NCBI RefSeq assembly: GCF_000364445.2
Contig: NZ_CP043538.1
Location: forward strand, 4,297,447 to 4,361,446
Direction: 5' to 3'
Source of the DNA: Methylobacterium mesophilicum SR1.6/6
GTDB lineage: Bacteria; Pseudomonadota; Alphaproteobacteria; Rhizobiales; Beijerinckiaceae
Length of the DNA: 64,000 nt
Shown: positions 57,963 through 64,000 of the stretch, piece by piece
How positions within the stretch are numbered: position 1 is the stretch's first letter
How the letters are laid out: every line of letters starts with the position of its first letter
Program-made: the position numbers and the translations under genes
The notes under the pieces: generated by a model
What the model was told of the DNA's origin: nothing
Databases searched by the model: none
The model's input: only the letters and a program-made list of their open reading frames with translations

Positions 57963-60900
57963 TCAGCGCTTCCCGCCGTCGCCGGCTTCGAGCTGTGCCT
58001 TGAGCGCAGCCAGCTTGGCGAAGGGTGAATCCGGATCCGGCGCCCGTTCCCGGCGCGGGGGGCGCTGGTCGGGACGCGGCCCGGCATGGCGTTGCTCCGC
58101 GCCGCGCTGATCGTCCCGGCGCTCCGGCCGGCCACCTTCGAAGCGGTCGCGGCGAGGGCCACGATCCCGCCCGGGGCGTGGTCCGCCCTCGCCACCGTCA
58201 GCCCGGCGATGCTCCGGCCGGCCGCCTTCCGGGCGTCCCTGCCCGGGGTGCTGCCCCTGCTGGCCGCCGTCGCGGCCGCGACCGGCCCCGCGCGGACGAT
58301 TCTGAGGACGCTGGTGGGCCGGGCGCTGATGGCGCTGCAGACGCCAAACCTCGATCTGAGGGGCCTCGGCGGCCTGCTCGCCCTCCGCATTCGCAGCCTC
58401 TGCGCCCGCTTCCGCGGGGGGCGCGGCCGGCTCCGCCTCTGACGTCTCGGGGGCGGCCTCGGTCCCGGCCGTGGCGGGCTCTGCGGCCTCCGCAGAGGCC
58501 TCGGCGGGCTGGTCCGATTCGGCGACGGGTTCCTCGGCCGGGGCGTCGGTGCCGCGGGACGCTTCCGCCGCCGGCTCGTCGGAGGCCGCCTCGGCCGCGG
58601 GCTCCGAAGGCGGGATCTCGGCGGGCGCCGGCTCGGCAACGACCGCCACCGGCTCGTCCGCGGCGGCGGCAGCTTCGGTTCCGACCGCGCCGCCCTCCGC
58701 AGCCTCGGCCGTCGCGGATTCCTCCGCCGCGGGCCCTTCCCCGACGGGCTCGGCCGCGTCCGCCTGCGCGGCGACAGCCTCCTCGGAGGCCGCCTCGGCC
58801 TCCGGAGAAACCTCGGCGGCGGCCGGTGCCGCAGCCGGCGTCGTGGCGGCCGCCGGAACGAGTGGCACCGTGATCGCCGGACCGGGACGCGACTCCGCGT
58901 TGTAGCCGAGGGACTTCAGGATCGAGGCGAAGTCCTCGCCCGAGCAGCCGACGAGCGAGGTCATGCCCACCGTGGCCACGAAACCGTCGCCGTCGGCCGT
59001 GCCATCCGGCGGGGCACCCGGGGTCGTGCCGGGACGGTAGGCGATCGCCGGGCGGATCAGGTCGGCGAGCCGCTCCAGGATGTCGACCCGCACGGCCCGC
59101 TCGCCGCTCACCCGGAAGCCGGCCGCCCGGTAGAGGCCCTTGGCGATCTCGCGGTCGACCTTGATGGACGTGCGTCCGGAGCCGGCGAGATGCGCGATCT
59201 CGTCGAGGCCGCGCTGGTCGAGTCCGCCGTTGCGCAGGGCCCAGAGCTGGGCCGCGAGGGTGCGCGGCGCCGGCTTCAGCAGGGCCGGCAGGAAGATGTG
59301 GTAGGCACCGAAGCGAACGCCGTGCCGGCGCAACGCGCCGCGGCCATCCTGATCGAGGCTGCGCATCTCCTGCGCCACCTTCGAGCGCTCCAGCACGCCC
59401 AGAGCCTCGACAACCTGATAGCCGATGCCCTTGGCGAGCCCGGTGAGGTCGGCCGCCGTCTCGATCTCCATCAGCGGGCCGAGGAGCCGCACGATGGTGG
59501 CCTTCAGCCACGCGTCGAGGCGCGCCTCGACCTTCTCGCGGTGCGCACCGGCCAGGCTCTCGTCGGCCAGCAGGCGGATCTGCGGGGCGAACAGCTTCTC
59601 GCCGGGGGTCAGCTTGGCGACGGGCGCCCCGGTCCAGCGGATCGTGCCGTCGTGCGCGAGCACGAGGGTCGAATCGGCCGTGCCGGCGAATCGGTCGGCC
59701 CGTGCCTCGATCTCGCCCGCGAGCGCCTTCTCGGCGGCGCTCCTCAGGGTCTTGGCTTCGTGGCCCTCGGCGCTGGCATCGGGAACGAACAGGAATCCGT
59801 GAAGGTGGCCGACATGCTGACCCTCGACGGTGACGTCACCGTCGGCGGTGATCTGGGCTTCGAGCATCGTGTTCTCTCTCAGGCGCCGCATCAGGACGCT
59901 GGTGCGCCGGTCGACGAAGCGGCTCGCGAGGCGTTCGTGCAGGGCGTCGGACAGCCTGTCCTCTACCCGACGTGTCTCGCCCTGCCAATGTTCCGGGTCG
60001 CGCAGCCAGTCGGGTCTGTTGGCGACGAACGTCCAGGTGCGTCCCTGGGCGATCCGGCGCGACAGGGTGTCGATGTCGCCGTCGGTGCGGTCGATCATCG
60101 CCACCTGCTCGGCGAACCACGTGTCGGGGATGCGGCCCGCCATGCCCTTCATCAGGAATCGATAGAGCTGCGCCACCAGATCGGCGTGCACCTGCGGGTG
60201 GACCTTGCGATAATCCGGCACGCCGCAGACGTCCCAGAGCCGGCGCACGCCGGCCGGGCTGCGGGCGAGGTCGCGGACGTCGTCCTCCTTCATCAGAATC
60301 TCGAGGGCCTGCTGGTCCTCGCCCATGGGGGCGCGGGTCAGACCCGTTTCGCGCGGGTGCTCGTCGAGGCTCGCCTGCAGGGCCTCCAGGCTGCCGAAGC
60401 TCAGGTCCGGGTTGCGCCACTGCAGGATGCGGAGCGGGTCGAAATCGTGGCTCTCCAGCCGCTCCACCAATTCGGCCTCGAAGGGCGGGCAGCGCCCGGT
60501 GGAGCCGAACGTCCCGTCCGACAGGTGCCGTCCTGCACGGCCGGCGATCTGGCCCATCTCGGCGGGGGTGAGCTTGCGGAAGCGGGTGCCGTCGTACTTC
60601 CAATTGGCCGCGAACGCGACGTGGTCGACGTCGAGGTTGAGGCCCATCCCGACCGCGTCGGTGGCGACGAGGTAGTCGACGTCCCCGGCCTGGTACATCT
60701 CGACCTGGGCGTTGCGGGTCCGGGGCGAGAGCGCGCCCAGCACCACCGCGGCGCCGCCGCGCTGGCGGCGGATCAGCTCGGCGATGGCGTAGACCTCCTC
60801 GGCCGAGAACGCCACGATGGCCGTGCGCCGGGGCAGGCGCGACAGCCGCTTCTCCCCCGCGAAGGTGAGCTGCGACAGCCGCGGCCGCGTCGTGGTGTGG

Positions 60901-61409
60901 ACGTTGGGGATCAGGCTCTGGACCAGCGGCAGCATGGTCGAGGAGCCGATCAGCAGGGTCTCCTCTCGGCCGCGCACGTAGAGCAGGCGGTCGGTGAAGA
61001 CGTGGCCGCGATCCATGTCGGCGGCGAGCTGGATCTCGTCGATGGCGACGTACGCCACGTCGAGGTCGCGGGGCATCGCCTCGATGGTGCAGATCCAGTA
61101 GCGCGGCCGGTCCGGCTTGATCTTCTCCTCGCCGGTGACGAGCGCGACCTTCTCGGGGCCGACTTTGGCGACGACGCGCAGGTAGACCTCCCGGGCGAGC
61201 AGCCGCAGGGGCAGCCCGATCATCCCGGTCGGGTGCGCGAGCATCCGCTCGATGGCGAGATGCGTCTTGCCGGTGTTGGTCGGCCCGAGGACCGCCGTGA
61301 CGCCGCGGGCGCGAACGTCGCGGGGCAGCGAGCGGCTTTGCGAGGGGCGGAGCAGCGCGTCGATGGTCGGCGGTTCCTTCGGATGAGAAGGCCGTCGCGG
61401 CGCCGTCAG
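57963..61409 (-). CDS. SUV3-like DEAD/DEAH-box RNA helicase
   Basis: About 1150 residues. Walker A is GPTNTGKTH (61297-61263), Walker B-type AIDEIQLAADMDRGHVFTDR, and motif VI AGRAGRHLSDGTFG, matching the SUV3/mgpS-like helicases of alphaproteobacteria. A long Ala/Glu/Pro-rich region (about 60000-58400 downwards) and an Arg/Gly/Gln/Pro-rich RNA-binding-like tail end in FAKLAALKAQLEAG. The open frame upstream of Walker A to the stop at 61446 contains no ATG, GTG or TTG; CTG 61409 is given only as a limit. Methionine 61244 would delete Walker A. An indel near the start, with ATG 61480 as true start, is likely. Confidence 0.82.
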   Translation of the reverse strand: MTAPRRPSHPKEPPTIDALLRPSQSRSLPRDVRARGVTAVLGPTNTGKTHLAIERMLAHPTGMIGLPLRLLAREVYLRVVAKVGPEKVALVTGEEKIKPDRPRYWICTIEAMPRDLDVAYVAIDEIQLAADMDRGHVFTDRLLYVRGREETLLIGSSTMLPLVQSLIPNVHTTTRPRLSQLTFAGEKRLSRLPRRTAIVAFSAEEVYAIAELIRRQRGGAAVVLGALSPRTRNAQVEMYQAGDVDYLVATDAVGMGLNLDVDHVAFAANWKYDGTRFRKLTPAEMGQIAGRAGRHLSDGTFGSTGRCPPFEAELVERLESHDFDPLRILQWRNPDLSFGSLEALQASLDEHPRETGLTRAPMGEDQQALEILMKEDDVRDLARSPAGVRRLWDVCGVPDYRKVHPQVHADLVAQLYRFLMKGMAGRIPDTWFAEQVAMIDRTDGDIDTLSRRIAQGRTWTFVANRPDWLRDPEHWQGETRRVEDRLSDALHERLASRFVDRRTSVLMRRLRENTMLEAQITADGDVTVEGQHVGHLHGFLFVPDASAEGHEAKTLRSAAEKALAGEIEARADRFAGTADSTLVLAHDGTIRWTGAPVAKLTPGEKLFAPQIRLLADESLAGAHREKVEARLDAWLKATIVRLLGPLMEIETAADLTGLAKGIGYQVVEALGVLERSKVAQEMRSLDQDGRGALRRHGVRFGAYHIFLPALLKPAPRTLAAQLWALRNGGLDQRGLDEIAHLAGSGRTSIKVDREIAKGLYRAAGFRVSGERAVRVDILERLADLIRPAIAYRPGTTPGAPPDGTADGDGFVATVGMTSLVGCSGEDFASILKSLGYNAESRPGPAITVPLVPAAATTPAAAPAAAEVSPEAEAASEEAVAAQADAAEPVGEGPAAEESATAEAAEGGAVGTEAAAAADEPVAVVAEPAPAEIPPSEPAAEAASDEPAAEASRGTDAPAEEPVAESDQPAEASAEAAEPATAGTEAAPETSEAEPAAPPAEAGAEAANAEGEQAAEAPQIEVWRLQRHQRPAHQRPQNRPRGAGRGRDGGQQGQHPGQGRPEGGRPEHRRADGGEGGPRPGRDRGPRRDRFEGGRPERRDDQRGAEQRHAGPRPDQRPPRRERAPDPDSPFAKLAALKAQLEAGDGGKR

Positions 61410-61445
61410 GGCGCGGGCGGGGAGGGGTTCTGTCGGCCGGTCGCG

Positions 61446-61808
61446 TCAGGGACGATAGGGCCGGATGGGTCGTCCCCCATATGGGATGCCGCCGCCGCCA
61501 GGTCCAACGCCGCCAGGTCCAACGCTTCCGGGGCCAAAGCCTCCAGGCCCAACCTGCGGCGTGATCATCGGGTAGATGTCTATCTGCGTCGTCGGCGTGC
61601 CCGGCTGGGGTGCGAGGTCGGCGCAGAGCGTGTCGGCATTCGCGGTCAGCGGACCGCGGCGGGGCGGGCGATGCTCGATCACTTCAGCCGACGAGGACGC
61701 ATCGCCGCCGCATCCGGCTTCAGCGGTGCCGGCGCTCAGCCGGTCCGCGGCCGCCGGGCCGGCGAGGGCGATCAGGACCGGGACGATTCGGAGGACGGGC
61801 ACGCGCAT
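61446..61808 (-). CDS. Secreted Gly/Pro-repeat hypothetical protein
   Basis: A 120-residue frame with a signal peptide (MRVPVLRIVPVLIALAGPAAA). Its C-terminus has GPGG repeats (GPGGFGPGSVGPGGVGPGGG) and ends with GGRPIRPYRP. It may be an exported surface or periplasmic protein. No ribosome-binding site is convincing and no family is recognised. Its 3' end shares DNA with the possible helicase start at 61480. Confidence 0.5.
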   Translation of the reverse strand: MRVPVLRIVPVLIALAGPAAADRLSAGTAEAGCGGDASSSAEVIEHRPPRRGPLTANADTLCADLAPQPGTPTTQIDIYPMITPQVGPGGFGPGSVGPGGVGPGGGGIPYGGRPIRPYRP

Positions 61809-61874
61809 CCACGAATTATCGCCCGGCCGGTGAAGATTTCATCCCCGACGGCCGTCCTCGCGGTCGGAGGCGGC

Positions 61875-62165
61875 TCAATCCACGCCTTCGACCAGCACCA
61901 CCTCGCCGATTCCCGCGGGCCTGCGCTTCTCGACGGCGGCCTGATACTCGGGTGAGAAGTAGTAGGTGCGGGCGGCCTCGTAGGACTCGAACTCCAGCAC
62001 GACGTTGCGCGGCCGGCCCTCGCCCTCCAGCGCCTCGCAGCGGCCGCCGCGGACCAGCGGCTTGCAGCCGTACTTGCGCATGGCCTCGGAGGCCATGGCG
62101 GCGTAGTCCTTGTAGGTCTCCGGGTCGGTGACCGTCATCCGGACGATGATGTAGCCCTTGGGCAT
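61875..62165 (-). CDS. DUF1330 domain protein
   Basis: A 96-residue ferredoxin-like-fold protein. YIIVRMTVTDPETYKDYAAM and VVLEFESYEAARTYYFSPEY are typical of DUF1330; the ACKPLVRGG-like block GCKPLVRGGRCEALEGE follows the family pattern. Function unknown. Full length for the family. Separate from neighbours. Confidence 0.85.
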   Translation of the reverse strand: MPKGYIIVRMTVTDPETYKDYAAMASEAMRKYGCKPLVRGGRCEALEGEGRPRNVVLEFESYEAARTYYFSPEYQAAVEKRRPAGIGEVVLVEGVD

Positions 62166-62249
62166 TGTCAGGCCTCCCTGGCGCGGCGGCCGCGCCCCGC
62201 AGGCGTGCCGGGAAATCGGCCGCCGGTCAAAGGCGGCGCAACGGCGGCG

Positions 62250-63194
62250 CTATTGCCCGGGCAGGCTCGCCTGCGCGACGTCGCCGCTGGCCGCGGGGGC
62301 GGCTCCGGCCGTCCCGATGGTCTCGGCGGCGCCGCTCTGGGTCCAGCGCATCGCCTCGATGATGTTCGTGCCGACCGTGGTGAGGACCGAGATGCGCAGC
62401 GGAATCAGCGCCCGTGTCCCCGCGACCGGCGCGAGCCAGACCGACATCTCCCGGTTCTCCTCCATGAACTTCACCCCCGGCCGGTCCGGACGGTGGCCCG
62501 CCACTGCTTGGTAGCGGGCGTTGCAGACGAGGACCTGTCCGGCATAGCCCGGCTTCTGCACGGGCCGCGTCTCGGCGTAGCTCAGCAGCACGTTGAACCG
62601 GGTGGCGCCGTCGAAGACCGGCAGGGTCCGGTTGCAGTTGTCCGGGTCCAGGGGCTCGCCGCGTCCCTGCGTCGGCATCAGCAGGGCGCTCACCGGATCG
62701 AGGATGCCGCGCTTGTTGGCGGCTGTGACCGGCACGCGGTCCTGCATGTCGACGAGCGGCGGCGCGATCTCGGACTGGACCACGTTTCCGTGGGCCAGAG
62801 CCATGCGCACGGCGATCCCGGAACTCGCCGTGTGCGTGGCGATCGAGAAGGCGCCGGGCTGGGGCGCTGCCGCGAAGGTTCCGGAGGCCCGGGCCGAGCC
62901 CCGGCCGCCCGTGATGGCGCCGACGAGGCCGGTGAGCGTCGCCGACACGTCCATGAGGTAGCGGTCGCGGTCGAAGGAGCCGGCGAGCCGCGCGGTGCCG
63001 ATCGGCAGGCCCGCGAGATTGATGCTGTAATCGACCGCCACCGTGGCGGGCGCCGCCGCCCCCGGCCGCTTTGCCCGCGCCCGCGCCTCCGCCGGGCCGG
63101 CCAGGGCCGCGACGGCGAGGACGGCGCCGACGACCCGTCCGAGGGGACGCAGGGTCACGGGCTTGATCGTCCGACGGACAGGCGTGGCGCTCAT
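62250..63194 (-). CDS. DUF3108 domain periplasmic protein
   Basis: A 314-residue exported protein with an N-terminal signal (TLRPLGRVVGAVLAVAALAG, cleavage near AEARA). The DUF3108 domain is recognised by VDYSINLAGLPIGTARLAGS and YLMDVSATLTGLVGAITGG. The C-terminal half includes VWLAPVAGTRALIPLRISV. Proteins of this family are predicted envelope beta-barrel-like lipid-associated proteins with unknown function. Divergent from rpmB. Confidence 0.82.
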   Translation of the reverse strand: MSATPVRRTIKPVTLRPLGRVVGAVLAVAALAGPAEARARAKRPGAAAPATVAVDYSINLAGLPIGTARLAGSFDRDRYLMDVSATLTGLVGAITGGRGSARASGTFAAAPQPGAFSIATHTASSGIAVRMALAHGNVVQSEIAPPLVDMQDRVPVTAANKRGILDPVSALLMPTQGRGEPLDPDNCNRTLPVFDGATRFNVLLSYAETRPVQKPGYAGQVLVCNARYQAVAGHRPDRPGVKFMEENREMSVWLAPVAGTRALIPLRISVLTTVGTNIIEAMRWTQSGAAETIGTAGAAPAASGDVAQASLPGQ

Positions 63195-63509
63195 GATCCG
63201 GATCGCATCCCAGGAGGTCGGGCCCCGATGCCCGCTCGGCCACGCCCGTCTCAGGCGGTGCGGTGCCTTCCTGCGGGCGGAGTACGGCTATATCCCGGCA
63301 TCGTGGTTAACAGACCGTTGGGGCTCCGCCGCGCTCAGCTTGCCGCCGCGGACCTTGACGCAACGCACCTGCGTCGCCTATAGGCTCGCGCCTTCAACAG
63401 GACTCCGCCGGACCTGGAACACGCAATGGGCGCCGCCCGCTGCGACGACGATCGCGCCGGCCGCGATCGGGTCTTCATCGAGCGGAACGAGACGGGATCT
63501 TAAGTCATC
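63195..63509. other. DUF3108/rpmB divergent intergenic region
   Basis: About 315 bases without a gene. It contains the rpmB promoter described separately and presumably the DUF3108 promoter. Bases 63282-63325 are locally less GC-rich. No tRNA or RNA gene recognised. Confidence 0.45.
63355..63383 (+). promoter_or_regulatory. Sigma-70-type promoter of rpmB
   Basis: TTGACG (63355-63360), 17-base spacer, CTATAG (63378-63383). The -35 matches the housekeeping consensus at five of six positions. It lies ~125 bases before the rpmB ATG and is the only good match in this gap. Confidence 0.55.
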
Positions 63510-63812
63510 ATGGCGCGCCGCTGCGAACTCACCGGCAAGGCCGTTCAGGTCGGCCACCTCGTGAGCCACTCGAACCGCAAGACCAAGTGCCGGTTCCTGC
63601 CGAACCTGTGCAACGTCACCCTGCAGTCCGACGCGCTGGGCAAGCGCGTCCGCCTGCGGGTCACCGCCCACGCCCTGCGCTCGGTTGAGCACCGCGGCGG
63701 CCTCGACGCCTTCCTGATCAAGGCCGGCGAGGGTGACCTCTCGCAGACCGCGCGCCTGCTGAAGCGCGAGATCCACAAGAAGCTCGCCGAGACCCAGCCC
63801 GCCGCGGCCTGA
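63510..63812 (+). CDS. rpmB: 50S ribosomal protein L28
   Basis: A 100-residue L28 of the long alphaproteobacterial type. [20 protein letters not shown] with [20 protein letters not shown] at the start and [20 protein letters not shown] in the middle. Constituent of the large subunit. Single gene with its own promoter and a following hairpin. Confidence 0.96.
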   Translation: MARRCELTGKAVQVGHLVSHSNRKTKCRFLPNLCNVTLQSDALGKRVRLRVTAHALRSVEHRGGLDAFLIKAGEGDLSQTARLLKREIHKKLAETQPAAA

Positions 63813-63850
63813 GCCCGCGGGCTTCGCGCCCCCTTTCGTCGGACGGTTCG

Positions 63851-63880
63851 AGCCGCCGCAGCCCCTGGGCTACGGCGGCT
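63851..63880 (+). terminator. Hairpin after rpmB
   Basis: AGCCGCCG and CGGCGGCT outer arms with an additional inner GCCC/GGGC pairing (30 bases overall), 38 bases after the rpmB stop. Followed by only a weakly T-containing tail (tccgctt), so termination is probable rather than proved. Confidence 0.55.
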
Positions 63881-63925
63881 TCCGCTTGCGCGTGGCGGGC
63901 CATCGATCCGTGCAATTCCGACCAC

Positions 63926-63976
63926 ACCCTCATCCTGAGGTGCCCGCGTCAGCGGGCCTCCAGGGAGGGCTCCAGG
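63926..63976. repeat. REP-like intergenic palindrome
   Basis: Contains CCCTCATCCTGAGG, a GCCCGC/GCGGGC stem and a AGGGAGGGCTCCAGG tail. This pattern resembles a dispersed palindromic element common in Methylobacterium and related Rhizobiales genomes. Only one copy is seen in the window, so the repeat status is from memory of the family. Confidence 0.4.
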
Positions 63977-64000
63977 AATCGCGGTGCTATCTGGAGGGCT

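Noticed and set aside
61412..61480. Programmed -1 frameshifting for the helicase start
   Set aside because: No slippery heptamer or downstream structure was identified; an indel error is a simpler explanation.
59190..61955. A 921-codon plus-strand frame opposite the SUV3-like helicase
   Set aside because: Helicase motifs on the minus strand are unmistakable; the opposite frame shows no domain and typical shadow composition.

Overview
The window is a stretch of a high-GC alphaproteobacterial chromosome, most likely Methylobacterium. Three things point there: strong GC bias at third codon positions, with long antisense shadow frames as a by-product; Rhizobiales-type gene orders (ftsK-lolA-xth; rimP-nusA-ylxR/L7Ae-infB-rbfA-truB; mltG/yicC/gmk; helicase-S4-fdxA-carD-rpoH2); and a biliverdin phytochrome paired with its own heme oxygenase. 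The genus is inferred from overall character. No methylotrophy gene lies in the window.

Layout. 1-9.6 kb: end of a class II photolyase, AraC and LysR regulators, an exporter, small lineage proteins, a CBS-domain membrane protein, a ClC channel, a DUF1328 stress-type protein and an SDR. 9.8-14.6 kb: CDF metal transporter, HIT protein, PilZ protein, glutamine-dependent NAD synthetase. 14.8-22.2 kb: FtsK without membrane anchor, LolA, PlsC, ExoIII and a second SDR. 22.2-30 kb: MHS transporter, SSB with a LexA box, oxidoreductases, MsrQ, secreted low-complexity proteins. 30.1-38 kb: the rimP-nusA-infB-rbfA-truB translation cluster, with apparent frameshifts in rimP and infB. 38.1-44.3 kb: a flavin disulfide reductase, a bacteriophytochrome kinase with its heme oxygenase, and a LysR/DMT transporter pair. 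44.5-52.7 kb: gmk, yicC, mltG, mutM, smr, mltA, a Tim44-like adaptor and secB. 53.2-61.8 kb: an MFS transporter, then rpoH2, carD, fdxA, an S4 protein and a SUV3-like helicase, all on the minus strand. 62-64 kb: DUF1330, DUF3108 and rpmB.

Themes. The core is housekeeping: translation, cell wall, chromosome segregation, envelope biogenesis and DNA repair. Stress control is readable in DNA sites: a perfect EcfG-type promoter (GGAAC-N17-CGTT) precedes rpoH2, a similar one precedes the DUF1328 gene, and a perfect alphaproteobacterial LexA box precedes ssb. The most unusual system is the red-light sensor. Its kinase carries an N-terminal domain resembling photoactive yellow protein in which the chromophore Cys and its hydrogen-bonding partners are replaced, fused to an apparently intact biliverdin-binding phytochrome core, and translationally coupled to bphO.

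Three genes (rimP, infB, the SUV3-like helicase) have reading-frame irregularities in GC-rich runs or repeats. They may be real or may be assembly errors. I saw no rRNA, tRNA, CRISPR array, insertion sequence or prophage gene.
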